A DNA stretch of 64,000 nucleotides from an uncultured Clostridia bacterium (lineage in GTDB: Bacteria; Bacillota_A; Clostridia; Christensenellales; Borkfalkiaceae): NCBI GenBank assembly GCA_934292955.1, contig CAKQXZ010000001.1, positions 1-64,000 on the forward strand. The letters are read 5' to 3'. The notes beneath the pieces were generated by a model that was given only the letters and a program-made list of their open reading frames with translations, searched no databases and was not told where the DNA came from. This document shows, one piece after another, positions 1 through 7,604 of the stretch. A program made the position numbers and the translations under genes. Numbering within the stretch: the first letter of the stretch is position 1; each line of letters begins with the position of its first letter.

Positions 1-116
1 CGAAAAAGAGGGGCTATTTCCTTTTCAAACAACTTTTCCTGATAATCAGCCTATATATTCTACAAAATACCGCATTTTAAGTCAACTGTTTTTACAGTCT
101 TTTTTAAAAAAACAGA

Positions 117-163
117 AAACCGTTTGACATATTATATACGCGCGCATGTATCAAACGGTTTTT
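117..163 (-). terminator. Terminator downstream of dapL (bidirectional)
   Basis: The arms AAAACCGTTTGA and TCAAACGGTTTT are perfect complements around a loop of about 23 bases. A-rich and T-rich flanks lie on both sides, so the hairpin could work in either direction. It lies 47 bases beyond the dapL stop and would end the minus-strand transcript. A weaker plus-strand hairpin (ACTGT-TTTT-ACAGT then CTTTTTT, about 85-106) may end a gene that lies off the left edge. Confidence 0.75.
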
Positions 164-209
164 CGGGATTTAATTTTTCACTTTGATCGGTAAAAATTTG
201 AAAAACTTT

Positions 210-1361
210 CTAAACGGGCTTTTGTCCGCTCAAAAATTTATCCAACCTTTCCGAACCGAGAACGGCGGCTTCACGAGTGCATAAACAAGAAATTCTTATA
301 CTGTTTGTCGCGCCGAAACCTTCGCCCGGGGTAACGCATACAGCCGCTTTTTCAAGCAGTTTTTCGGCAAACCTTTCGCCGTTTTCGTTTACGTTTACTA
401 AAAGATACGGCACATGCGCCCCGCCCGAAAAAGAATATCCGTGTTTTACAAAAGGAGCGGCAAGCAGTTCGGCATTTTTGCGGTAATAATTTCGGCGGCG
501 GGCGTGTTCTTCGCGCATTTCGGGCAGAAATGCGACGGCTGCGGCGCGCTGAGCGGTTACGTTTACCCCGTTATATTTAAGCGACAATAATTTTTTATAC
601 GGTTCGTACAGCGGGTTCTGCTTTTTTATGACGGTGAATCCGCAGCGCACGCCCGTGAACGACAGACTTTTTGAAAAGGTTCGGACTTCTATAACCGTTT
701 GCTCTTCGGCTTTAGTCATAAACGGCGGGCAATAGTTTTCGTTAAAAAATGCGTAAGCCGCGTCGATTACGACTATGCCGCCACGCTCTTTATAGTAGCC
801 GCAAAGTTTTTTAAGCGTGCCGCTGCCGATTACTTCGCCCGTAGGATTGCAGGGCGAACAAACGAAACACAGATCGCAATCGTTTTCTTTTGCGACACCG
901 GCATAATTTTCGGGCGGGCAATTCGCCGTTACATACTCTATGCCGTAAGCCGAACACAATTCGCTGTACAACGGATAATTCGGTCGGTGGATAAACGCGC
1001 GGTCGAAATCGGCAAGCGAAACGATATCCGCAAGAGACGGTTTTGCCCCGCCCGTGATAAACACTTCGTCCGGAGAAACGTATGCGCCGAGCGATTTATA
1101 ATAATCGCTTATTTTATTACGCAAAAAAATATAGCCGAAATCGGGCGGATATCCGCTGAAAGTTTTTTCGTGTTTTAAGGCGCGCGCCGCTTTTTGCATA
1201 CTCTTTGCAACGGGTTTTGCAAGCGGCAGTTTTACGTCGCCCACGCCTAAATCTATAACCTTGATTTTTGGGTTATTCTTCCTGAACGATTCAACCTTTT
1301 GCTGCGTTTTTGAAAACACATAATCGCCGTTAACCGACTTATAGCCCGATTTTACTATCAT
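210..1361 (-). CDS. dapL: LL-diaminopimelate aminotransferase (DapL-like)
   Basis: PLP-dependent class I/II aminotransferase that would convert tetrahydrodipicolinate directly to LL-diaminopimelate for lysine and peptidoglycan. The N-terminal half has the DapL pattern: a GYxFSK-like start, IDLGVGDVKLPL, and the GYPPDFGYIFLR segment. The PLP lysine is in FSKSLSFTGVR (about K231), with NPTG at about 172-175 and the PLP-ring Asp in VVIDAAY (about 200). The protein is 383 residues, slightly short for DapL (about 410). I chose the ATG at 1361 because GGAG lies seven bases upstream; a longer reading from 1382 adds only seven residues. It overlaps the 3' end of dapF by 23 bases, so the two are translationally coupled. 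Other DapL/AlaT-family activities cannot be excluded from sequence alone. Confidence 0.85.
   Translation of the reverse strand: MIVKSGYKSVNGDYVFSKTQQKVESFRKNNPKIKVIDLGVGDVKLPLAKPVAKSMQKAARALKHEKTFSGYPPDFGYIFLRNKISDYYKSLGAYVSPDEVFITGGAKPSLADIVSLADFDRAFIHRPNYPLYSELCSAYGIEYVTANCPPENYAGVAKENDCDLCFVCSPCNPTGEVIGSGTLKKLCGYYKERGGIVVIDAAYAFFNENYCPPFMTKAEEQTVIEVRTFSKSLSFTGVRCGFTVIKKQNPLYEPYKKLLSLKYNGVNVTAQRAAAVAFLPEMREEHARRRNYYRKNAELLAAPFVKHGYSFSGGAHVPYLLVNVNENGERFAEKLLEKAAVCVTPGEGFGATNSIRISCLCTREAAVLGSERLDKFLSGQKPV
1331..1353 (-). repeat. Copy of the intercistronic repeat at the dapF/dapL junction
   Basis: Read on the minus strand this is GGCTATAAGTCGGTTAAC, with three mismatches to the 18-base core GGCTATAGGTCGATTATC seen at seven other gene junctions in the window. 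Here it lies in coding sequence: it supplies the TAA stop of dapF and encodes GYKSVN near the DapL N-terminus. DapL relatives have a similar N-terminal stretch, so chance resemblance is possible for this copy. Confidence 0.5.
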
Positions 1362-2148
1362 AAAACATCTCCGTTTCTTCATCGAAAACAGGCGTTCCGG
1401 TTATGGTTACGCCCTTTTTGTTTACAACCGAACTATAACTTCCGCCTTCAAACTCAATAATAAATTTTTGATTATACCCCGCTTGTTTTGCGGCAAACGC
1501 GACGGCGCATGCACCGCTGCCGCAAGCGAGAGTTTTTCCGCAACCGCGCTCGTAAACTCTGACCTTTATTTGATTTTTATAAATAGCCGCAAACTCAATA
1601 TTAACGCCCCCTTGAAACAGACCGCTTTCGTAAACGGCATTAACGATTTCTTCGTCATTAAAATTTACGCCTTTCCTGTTAAAAATAACAAGGTGGCGAT
1701 TGCCGACGTCTACAGGATAAGCCCTTATTCTTATTTCCTTTTTTCTGATTTTTAATCTTAGCAAAACAGAAGCAAAACGGTTGTCGTAAACGGTATAAAA
1801 GTGCGGTTTATCGACTTCGAGCGCGACTTTTGAGCATTTTTTGTCTTTTGTGATTACGGTAACTTTTTTCTTTTTTGACGGAGTTGAAATGTAAAAAGTT
1901 TTATTTTTAACAAGCCCGCGGTCGAACAGTAATTTTGCAAAACACATGGTTACGTTTCCGCAGAAAGCCGCGCCGCTGCCGTCTGCGTTACGCAAAAAAT
2001 AACCGAAACTTCCGTTATTTTTACTTATATACGCAACGCCGTCGGTGTGATATTTTTCGCAAAGCGAAACCGCGTTATCGGCGGTGTTTTTATAATCGTC
2101 GGTCAGAACAAAAGAATTGCCCGCAACGCTCATCCTTATTTTAAGCAT
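1339..2148 (-). CDS. dapF: Diaminopimelate epimerase
   Basis: Cofactor-independent racemase that interconverts LL- and meso-diaminopimelate. Both catalytic cysteines are visible: C63 in AFCGNVTMC and C209 in LACGSGACA, plus the E200-R201 pair in VYERG and the GNRHLVIF motif. The length of 269 residues is normal. The first cysteine motif is divergent: most DapF have CGNGxRC, while this one has CGNVTMC, losing the second glycine and the arginine. It pairs with the overlapping dapL gene, so the two steps after tetrahydrodipicolinate are encoded together. The start at 2148 has no strong ribosome-binding site; M6 (2133), preceded by AAGG, is an alternative. Confidence 0.9.
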   Translation of the reverse strand: MLKIRMSVAGNSFVLTDDYKNTADNAVSLCEKYHTDGVAYISKNNGSFGYFLRNADGSGAAFCGNVTMCFAKLLFDRGLVKNKTFYISTPSKKKKVTVITKDKKCSKVALEVDKPHFYTVYDNRFASVLLRLKIRKKEIRIRAYPVDVGNRHLVIFNRKGVNFNDEEIVNAVYESGLFQGGVNIEFAAIYKNQIKVRVYERGCGKTLACGSGACAVAFAAKQAGYNQKFIIEFEGGSYSSVVNKKGVTITGTPVFDEETEMFYDSKIGL

Positions 2149-2166
2149 AAAAAAATCGCCCGTAAT

Positions 2167-2195
2167 ATTATACGAACGATTATATGTTTTTGTTA
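2167..2195 (-). promoter_or_regulatory. Possible promoter for dapF-dapL
   Basis: A TATAAT -10 element (2167-2172) lies about 20 bases upstream of dapF. The -35 region 17 bases away (TAACAA) is poor, so this is tentative. The pair may instead be transcribed from recR. Confidence 0.3.
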
Positions 2196-2266
2196 AATTG
2201 CAGGTTAAAACGCCGCGTTATTGTTTTGCTGTTACGCCCTGCCGTTATATGCTGTTTTCTAGCTCG

Positions 2267-2860
2267 TTACATATCGCGGCGATCGATCAAAGCGCGCGAT
2301 AACGAACTTATATCGGCATATTCGAGATCGGTGCCGACCGCGATGCCGTGCGCAAGACGGGTGACTTTTATGCCGAGCGGTTTGATAAGCGCGGCGATAT
2401 ACATTGCCGTGGCTTCGCCTTCAACGTCGGGATTGGTCGCCATAATGACTTCTTTTACGTCGCCTTTATTCAGTCTTTCAAGCAGTTCTTTAATGCGCAA
2501 ATCGTTAGGTCCTATACCTTCGAGCGGGTTGAGCGTGCCGTGAAGAACATGGTAAACGCCGTCGAATTCGTGTGCTTTTTCGAGCGCGATAACGTCCTTA
2601 GGTTCTTTCACCACGCAGATAACGTCGCTTTTGCGCTCTTTACAGATATCGCAGATATCGCCTTCGGCATAGTTGCCGCAGACCTTGCAGTATCTGACCT
2701 GTTTTTTTACGTTGATTATACTCTGAGCAAATTCCGCGGCTTCTTCTTCGCTCATATTTATTATTTTATACGCGAAGCGTTGCGCGGTTTTGGTACCTAC
2801 GCCCGGTAACTTCGTAAACTCGTTGATAAGCCTGCCGATCGGCTCGATAAATACTTTCAT
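2267..2860 (-). CDS. recR: Recombination mediator protein RecR
   Basis: RecR works with RecF/RecO to load RecA at single-strand gaps. The 197 residues match the family length. Visible parts in order are an N-terminal helix-hairpin-helix (LPGVGTKTAQRFA, about 18-30), a four-cysteine zinc finger (C58, C61, C70, C73) and a Toprim domain (about 80-175) that includes the conserved segment HVLHGTLNPLEGIGP. The start ATG has GGAG seven bases upstream. It lies downstream of dnaX and ybaB on the same strand, the classic Firmicutes order, so it is very probably in one operon with them. Confidence 0.96.
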   Translation of the reverse strand: MKVFIEPIGRLINEFTKLPGVGTKTAQRFAYKIINMSEEEAAEFAQSIINVKKQVRYCKVCGNYAEGDICDICKERKSDVICVVKEPKDVIALEKAHEFDGVYHVLHGTLNPLEGIGPNDLRIKELLERLNKGDVKEVIMATNPDVEGEATAMYIAALIKPLGIKVTRLAHGIAVGTDLEYADISSLSRALIDRRDM

Positions 2861-2877
2861 TTTTGCTCCGAATACTC

Positions 2878-2899
2878 AAATAATCGACCTATAACCCTA
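2878..2899 (-). repeat. Intercistronic repeat copy (ybaB-recR gap)
   Basis: The minus-strand reading is GGTTATAGGTCGATTATT, two mismatches from the core GGCTATAGGTCGATTATC. It lies between ybaB and recR, just upstream of the recR ribosome-binding site. Confidence 0.7.
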
Positions 2900-2953
2900 T
2901 ATTTATATAAAAAACTGTAGGTTTTTGTCGATAAATTATAAAGAAATGCAGGC

Positions 2954-3295
2954 TTAGAACATGCCCCCGACCTGACCGAACTTGCCCATTTTTTCGTTAT
3001 ATAACGCGTCGGCTTGTTCGTATGCCGAGTTGAGCGCGGCAACAATAAGATCTTCGAGCATTTCCATATCGTCGGGATCAACCGCGTTGGGGCTGATCTT
3101 GATAGCCGAAACGGTCTTTTTTCCGTTGACGGTAACTTTAACAAGCCCGCCGCCGCTTTCGCCGACCAGCTCCGCTTCTTCGAGCTCTTCCTGTGCCTGA
3201 GCCATTTCTTCCTGCATTTTCTGCGCCTGTTTCATAAGTTGCTGCATCTGCGAGTTGCCGCCGAAACCGCCGCCGAATCCTTTGAATCCTGCCAT
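2954..3295 (-). CDS. ybaB: YbaB/EbfC family nucleoid-associated protein
   Basis: Small DNA-binding protein of the YbaB/EbfC family, 113 residues. It has the Met/Gln-rich helix (QMQQLMKQAQKMQEEM) followed by a VGESGGGLVKVTVNGKK strand region and the ISPNAVDPDDMEMLEDLI helix that is typical of the family. The N-terminus (GFKGFGGGFGGN) and C-terminus (GGMF) are Gly/Phe-rich, as is usual. AGGAG lies nine bases upstream of the ATG. It sits between dnaX and recR with a 19-base gap to dnaX, matching the conserved operon. Confidence 0.95.
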   Translation of the reverse strand: MAGFKGFGGGFGGNSQMQQLMKQAQKMQEEMAQAQEELEEAELVGESGGGLVKVTVNGKKTVSAIKISPNAVDPDDMEMLEDLIVAALNSAYEQADALYNEKMGKFGQVGGMF

Positions 3296-3314
3296 GATTT
3301 TTACTCCTGAAAAT

Positions 3315-5192
3315 TTATTTAACTGTTAATTTTTCGCCTTGAAAAAATTTTTCTACTTTTGCCGTTTCGTCGTCGTCCGAAACAACTTCGGTTTCCGTAT
3401 CGACCTCGCCCGTCACGATTTTAAGATCGGAATAACCTTGCGGGCAGACGTAATTGCGAAGTTTTGCCATATTTTCGGGCTTAGATAAAAACAAATACTC
3501 GTTATCGCCTGTAGCGCGCACATAGAAAATGCCGTTCGAAGCGGTCACACCTACGTCTTCGCACGCAGCCCAAAGCATAATTTCTTTATCTTTACGCATT
3601 GCACGCAACGCCGCGCCCCACACCTTTTCGGCATCGGCGTCACCCGCTTTTACGCCCGTATTTGCAGTTGCGCCTGAACCTACCGAAAGGTCGGACTTAG
3701 CCGTCGGCTCGGGCTTTTTAATTCCCTGCGATTCGGCTTTTGCCGTAGGTTTTTGTTCTATGGGCGGGATATCCGACATATAAAATCCGCCGTCTTCTTC
3801 GGGGGGAACATCGGCGTTAAATGCCGCAGTTACCGTCTTTTTTTCCGCCGTTTCAATTTTTATTTTTTCTTCGACAGTCGGTTTTACTTCCGTTTTGACT
3901 TCGGCCGTCGGCTTTGCCGTAATAGGTTTTTCGACGGGGCGAACAACGGGCTTTTCAATAGTAGTCGGTTGTGCGGTCGGCGTTTCAACGGCAACGGGGC
4001 GTTCGCCGTTTACAAGCGGAAGAACGACCGGTCTTGAAGCAAGCTCGTTAAGAGTTTTTTCGAGTGCCGAAACCCTTGATATAAGCGCGTCTATATTATA
4101 ATCGGCTTGCGGCATGCCGGCTTTTACGGCAGCCGTTTCAAAAACTATACGCGGATGAGTGCTGTATTTAAGATCCGCTTCGGCAGCCGAAAACAGTTCG
4201 AGATATCTGAGCAAGGCGTGAACGTCTGTTTTATCGGCAAGTTTTTTAAGTTCCGCAAGTTTGTCTTCGGGCAGACCTAAAATCGTCTGCGGGTCGGTGC
4301 AAGTTTTTATTACGAGAAGGTCGCGGATTGCGGCGCAAACGTCGCGGTTAAGTACGCCTACGCTTTTGCCATGCATGCACAACTCGTCCACACACTCCAG
4401 AATACCGCCGGTGTTGCCGTCTACCATTTCGCCGATAAGTTTTTCTATGCGGGTGCGGTCGGACGTGCCTAAAACTTCGATAACGTCGTCGTAGGTGAGC
4501 GTGCCGTCGCTGTAAGAAACGCACACGTCGGCAACGGACAACGCGTCACGTACGCTGCCTTCGCCCGCGCGGGCTATGGCGTTTACCGCTTCGGGCGTGT
4601 ATTTTTTGCCGATTTTATCGTAAATGCTACCGATAAGCGACGCTATTGTGCGCGTGGGGATCAGTTTGAAATCGAACCTTAAACAGCGCGACAGAATGGT
4701 CGCGGGGATTTTATGCACTTCGGTGGTGGCAAGAATGAACACAGCGTGTGAAGGCGGTTCTTCGAGCGTTTTTAACAGCGCGTTGAACGCTTCGGTCGTG
4801 AGCATGTGAACTTCGTCTATGATATAGACTTTGTACTTGCCGGCAACGGGGGGATACTGAATTTTATCGCGGATGTCGCGGATGTTTTCGACCTTGTTGT
4901 TGGAAGCGGCGTCCATTTCGAGAATGTCGAGATTAGACGGGCTTTCGAGTTTTTTACACGCTTCGCACTTGCCGCAAGGACTGCCGTTTACGGGCGATAA
5001 ACAGTTTATGGCGCGGGCGAAAACCTTTGCAGCCGTCGTTTTGCCCGTTCCGCGCGCACCGCAAAAAAGATAGGCGTGACCTATCTTGTCGGTCTTTATC
5101 TGATTGACGAGAGTACGGACGATATGTTCCTGCCCGATTATCTCGTCGAATGTTTTCGGACGAAACGCCCTGTATAATGCCAGATACGACAT
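3315..5192 (-). CDS. dnaX: DNA polymerase III subunit gamma/tau
   Basis: Clamp-loader ATPase of the replicative polymerase, 625 residues. The AAA+ module is complete: Walker A GARGTGKT (45-52), the zinc-binding cysteines C64, C73, C76 and C79, Walker B YIIDEVHML (about 122-130), and the sensor segment ATTEVHKIPATILSRC. Domains II-III follow to about residue 370. Next comes a low-complexity Pro/Thr/Lys/Glu-rich linker (about 395-530, with repeats like KPTAEVKTEVKPT) and a tau-like C-terminal domain of about 90 residues. The ATG follows GGAGG. It heads the dnaX-ybaB-recR operon. I saw no SRP RNA gene upstream, although one is often found there in Firmicutes. Confidence 0.97.
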   Translation of the reverse strand: MSYLALYRAFRPKTFDEIIGQEHIVRTLVNQIKTDKIGHAYLFCGARGTGKTTAAKVFARAINCLSPVNGSPCGKCEACKKLESPSNLDILEMDAASNNKVENIRDIRDKIQYPPVAGKYKVYIIDEVHMLTTEAFNALLKTLEEPPSHAVFILATTEVHKIPATILSRCLRFDFKLIPTRTIASLIGSIYDKIGKKYTPEAVNAIARAGEGSVRDALSVADVCVSYSDGTLTYDDVIEVLGTSDRTRIEKLIGEMVDGNTGGILECVDELCMHGKSVGVLNRDVCAAIRDLLVIKTCTDPQTILGLPEDKLAELKKLADKTDVHALLRYLELFSAAEADLKYSTHPRIVFETAAVKAGMPQADYNIDALISRVSALEKTLNELASRPVVLPLVNGERPVAVETPTAQPTTIEKPVVRPVEKPITAKPTAEVKTEVKPTVEEKIKIETAEKKTVTAAFNADVPPEEDGGFYMSDIPPIEQKPTAKAESQGIKKPEPTAKSDLSVGSGATANTGVKAGDADAEKVWGAALRAMRKDKEIMLWAACEDVGVTASNGIFYVRATGDNEYLFLSKPENMAKLRNYVCPQGYSDLKIVTGEVDTETEVVSDDDETAKVEKFFQGEKLTVK

Positions 5193-5284
5193 TTTAATCC
5201 TCCGACACGGCTTGCGCCGTTTAAGAATGTGCCAGTAAAAAATGCAAGTAAAAAAACGTAAACAGAAATTTGCGGCTTTTTATC

Positions 5285-5314
5285 GGCAACCGTAATATAA
5301 AACGGACTGTTGCC
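5285..5314. terminator. Hairpin between the sigma-factor gene and dnaX
   Basis: The arms GGCAAC and GTTGCC flank a loop that can itself pair partly (CCGT/ACGG). The T-run ATTTTTT lies on the plus-strand side, while the minus-strand side has only GATAAAAAG. It is therefore a stronger terminator for plus than for minus transcripts. It may act as a weak terminator or processing site after the sigma gene. Confidence 0.45.
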
Positions 5315-5326
5315 ATTTTTTAGTCG

Positions 5327-5890
5327 TTACGATATTGCGGAAATTTTCTTTTTTATTCGCTGAAGCGCGTTATCTATGCATTTTGAATCTTTGCCGAGCT
5401 TTTTGCTTATCTCTGTATAAGTAAGCCCGTCGAGATACAAATTAAGCACGACTATTTCGAATTTAGAAAGGATTTTGCGCACCTTTGCCATAAATTCGCT
5501 TGCCGCTTCGTCGTTGATTATTTTTTCTTCGGGATCGTCGCCGAGCAGTCGGTTGAGTTCTGTCGAACAACCGTAGATGGAAACATACCCCTGCAACGGT
5601 TTGTTTTTGTTGCTGTAAGAATTTTTTATTGCAGTAATGATTTTCGAACGTATGCAAAGAAAGGCGTAACTTTTGAAACTGCTTTTGCCGTTATAAGTAT
5701 CGACCGCTTTCAAAAGTCCTAAAAAACCTTCCTGCAAAATATCGTCTTTATCGCCGCCGCTTAAATAAAACGAACGCGACGCGGCGACTATTATATATTT
5801 GTAGCGAACGTATAACTCGTCGAACGCGTTGCTGTCGCCACTTTTATATAATTCGACCAGTTTTTCGTCGGTTAACTCTTTCATTTCCAT
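5327..5890 (-). CDS. sigH: Sigma-70 family RNA polymerase sigma factor (SigH-like)
   Basis: 187-residue sigma factor with region 2 (DDILQEGFLGLLKAVDTY, then FKSYAFLCIRSKIITAIK) and a region 4 helix-turn-helix (LDGLTYTEISKKLGKDSK). In Bacillus, mrnC-rlmB-yacP-sigH is a conserved run; here mrnC, rlmB and this gene follow the same order without yacP, which supports calling it SigH (Spo0H type). It is somewhat shorter than Bacillus SigH (about 218). SigH in spore formers controls early stationary-phase and sporulation genes; whether this organism sporulates cannot be seen here. The ATG at 5890 directly follows an intercistronic repeat whose AGG may serve as its ribosome-binding site. Confidence 0.82.
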   Translation of the reverse strand: MEMKELTDEKLVELYKSGDSNAFDELYVRYKYIIVAASRSFYLSGGDKDDILQEGFLGLLKAVDTYNGKSSFKSYAFLCIRSKIITAIKNSYSNKNKPLQGYVSIYGCSTELNRLLGDDPEEKIINDEAASEFMAKVRKILSKFEIVVLNLYLDGLTYTEISKKLGKDSKCIDNALQRIKKKISAIS

Positions 5891-5911
5891 AGATAATCGA
5901 CCTATAGCGCG
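5891..5911 (-). repeat. Intercistronic repeat copy (rlmB-sigH gap)
   Basis: The minus-strand reading is CGCTATAGGTCGATTATC, one mismatch from the core. It occupies most of the 31-base gap between rlmB and the sigma-factor gene and lies immediately before the start codon, so its AGG may double as the Shine-Dalgarno sequence. Confidence 0.75.
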
Positions 5912-5921
5912 ACTTTTTTGT

Positions 5922-6638
5922 TTATCGTCTTTGGCGGAGCGCTTCGAATACGGCGACCCCGCAAGCGACTGACGCGTTTAACGAATTGATTTTTCCTTTC
6001 ATTCCGATAGTGACGACCGCGTCGCATTTTTCACGGGTCAACTTGTTAACCCCTGTATCTTCGCCGCCGATTACGATTGCTATTTTGCCCTTAAGATCTG
6101 TTTTATATAAGTCCTGTCCGCCGAGTTCGAGCGCGTAAACCCACACGCCCGCTTTTTTAAGTTTTTCTATAACGCCGTTGACGTTCACCACTCTTGCGAC
6201 CGGCATATGATTTGCCGCGCCTTCGGAAATACGCATAACCGCGTCGGTAACGGCGGCGCTGCGGTGCTTACCGATAAAAATGCCGTCTACGCCGGCGCAT
6301 TCCGCAACCCTGATTATGCTGCCGAGATTGTGCGGATCGACAATGCCGTCAAGCACGAGAAAGAAACAATCTTTATCGGCGGCGTTTTCGATCATATCGT
6401 CTTCGTCGGCGTATTCGAATTCGGACACGAAAGCCATAAAACCCTGATGTCTGCCGTTTTCGCTCGTTTTATCGAGTACCGACTTATCGGCATAAGTGAT
6501 TTTTACGCCGCGGTCTTTGGCAAGTTTTACGATGTTTCGCGACTGTTCGTCCCTGAGACCGTTCTGAACGAGTATTTTATCTATTGTTTTTTCGGTTTTA
6601 AGCAGTTCGACGACTGCGTTTTTGCCTTCGACAAGCAT
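5922..6638 (-). CDS. rlmB: 23S rRNA (guanosine-2'-O-)-methyltransferase RlmB (SpoU family)
   Basis: SpoU/TrmH-family 2'-O-methyltransferase that would modify a guanosine in 23S rRNA. A small N-terminal substrate-binding domain (VEGKNAVVELL onward) is followed by the SPOUT knot motifs: DPHNLGSIIRVAECAG, IVIGGEDTGVN and INSLNASVACGVAVFEAL. I placed the start at 6638 (238 residues) because AAGGAG lies six bases upstream. A reading extended to 6716 would run into the MITE-like element and adds no family sequence. It lies between mrnC and the sigma gene as in Bacillus. Another SpoU specificity is possible, but the context favours RlmB. Confidence 0.92.
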   Translation of the reverse strand: MLVEGKNAVVELLKTEKTIDKILVQNGLRDEQSRNIVKLAKDRGVKITYADKSVLDKTSENGRHQGFMAFVSEFEYADEDDMIENAADKDCFFLVLDGIVDPHNLGSIIRVAECAGVDGIFIGKHRSAAVTDAVMRISEGAANHMPVARVVNVNGVIEKLKKAGVWVYALELGGQDLYKTDLKGKIAIVIGGEDTGVNKLTREKCDAVVTIGMKGKINSLNASVACGVAVFEALRQRR

Positions 6639-6649
6639 TATATTCTCCT

Positions 6650-6943
6650 TAGGGATTCCATTCGTCATCACTAAATATTTTTGCGGCAATAAATCGGTTT
6701 TTGCTGTGTTAAACAACCATCAATGTACGTCGAGTACTATTTCGGTCGTTTGCCTTGCAAAAACCGAACCGTAAACGACGATTTCTTATCCGCAAAAATG
6801 CGTAGCACCGAAAAGTGCGTATTTTTAGATGATTTTTTACGAGCGTGAGGGATGTTGTACTGGACGTACTGCGCCCGAGCGGTCGTGAAAAAGGGATAAA
6901 AAGCCGCCTTTTCGGTATTTAGTGATAATGATTGGAATCCCTA
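6650..6943. mobile_element. MITE-like element, non-coding, between mrnC and rlmB
   Basis: About 294 bases bounded by imperfect 26-base inverted repeats: GGGATTCCATTCGTCATCAC at the left and GGAATCCC preceded by TATTTAGTGATAATGATT at the right. Each end abuts a TA dinucleotide, like the TA target duplication of IS630/Tc1-type elements. The interior holds further inverted matches (GTACGTCGAGTAC against GTACGTCCAGTAC) and a central hairpin near 6796-6828, so the whole unit is nearly palindromic. No ORF of note lies inside. It ends directly against the rlmB ribosome-binding site. No second copy occurs in this window, so mobility is inferred from structure. Confidence 0.7.
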
Positions 6944-6949
6944 CAATCG

Positions 6950-6970
6950 ACCGATAATCGACTTATAGCC
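6950..6970 (-). repeat. Intercistronic repeat copy (mrnC-rlmB gap)
   Basis: The minus-strand reading is GGCTATAAGTCGATTATC, one mismatch from the core. It lies only a few bases from the right end of the MITE-like element, which suggests the element inserted beside an existing junction repeat. The rest of 6971-7111 shows nothing I can assign. Confidence 0.75.
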
Positions 6971-7111
6971 CTGTTTTATAAAAATCAGACAGCCTGTCCG
7001 CATTTTGTTTCTGCGGCAACTAAAATTGTTTTATGTGTTTTATTTGATTTATGCGCGATTTTTGTTTTGCAACGAAAAGTACCGCTGAAAATAGGTTGAC
7101 CGCACCGAAAA

Positions 7112-7519
7112 TTATTGGGCGGCAAACTCTTCGGCTTTTTCTAAAAACGTGTTGACGCGTTCGGTTTGCCCCGTGATATAAAGATAGCCGATAACCGCTT
7201 CGAAACCCGTAGACTTAACGTAGTCTTTTGCGGACGCGTTTTTTGCCTTACTGCCCTTTTTAGAGTTTTTGGCGCGTTTATAAATGCCGAGTTCTTCTTC
7301 TGTAAACTGTTCTTCCAAAGCGGCGGCAGCGCGAGCCTGAGCGGTTGCGCAAACTATTTTCGCTTCGCGCTTGTTGAGTTCTCCGGTTTTTGCGGTGGAC
7401 GAATAAGCAAGTTTTTTACGGACGTACAAAGATTGCACCCCGTCGCCTATATAAGCAAGCACGACGGGATTCATAAGCCGCGCTTCGTCTATGCTTAATT
7501 TCTGATCGATATCGAACAA
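7112..7519 (-). CDS. mrnC: Mini-ribonuclease III
   Basis: RNase III-fold nuclease without a dsRNA-binding domain; the family matures 23S rRNA ends in Firmicutes. The 135 residues match Mini-III. Diagnostic segments are NPVVLAYIGDGVQSLYVR (with D26) and GFEAVIGYLY (with E107), the two metal-binding acidic positions, and a basic central loop (KRAKNSKKGSKAKN). The start is a TTG at 7519, preceded by AGGGG about seven bases upstream; the only nearby internal ATG would cut off the first 15 residues of the fold. A strong promoter lies just upstream, and rlmB and sigH follow. Confidence 0.93.
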   Translation of the reverse strand: MFDIDQKLSIDEARLMNPVVLAYIGDGVQSLYVRKKLAYSSTAKTGELNKREAKIVCATAQARAAAALEEQFTEEELGIYKRAKNSKKGSKAKNASAKDYVKSTGFEAVIGYLYITGQTERVNTFLEKAEEFAAQ

Positions 7520-7553
7520 TCGCCCACCCCTTTTTCGGCATTTTAGTTGTATT

Positions 7554-7582
7554 ATTATATCACGTTTCGCCGTTTATTTCAA
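7554..7582 (-). promoter_or_regulatory. Sigma-A-type promoter for mrnC
   Basis: The -35 TTGAAA (7577-7582) and -10 TATAAT (7554-7559) are separated by exactly 17 bases. Transcription would start near 7547, about 28 bases before the TTG start of mrnC. This promoter probably also serves rlmB and sigH if the polymerase reads through the MITE-like element. Confidence 0.8.
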
Positions 7583-7604
7583 TTATTTTGCGCACGTTTG
7601 CGGG

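Noticed and set aside
5193..5326. SRP RNA gene next to dnaX
   Set aside because: The gap contains only a short hairpin; no SRP Alu or domain IV motif (GGNAA tetraloop region) is visible.
6639..6716. N-terminal extension of RlmB into the MITE-like element
   Set aside because: The downstream ATG at 6638 has a near-perfect AAGGAG; the extension is element sequence without family similarity.
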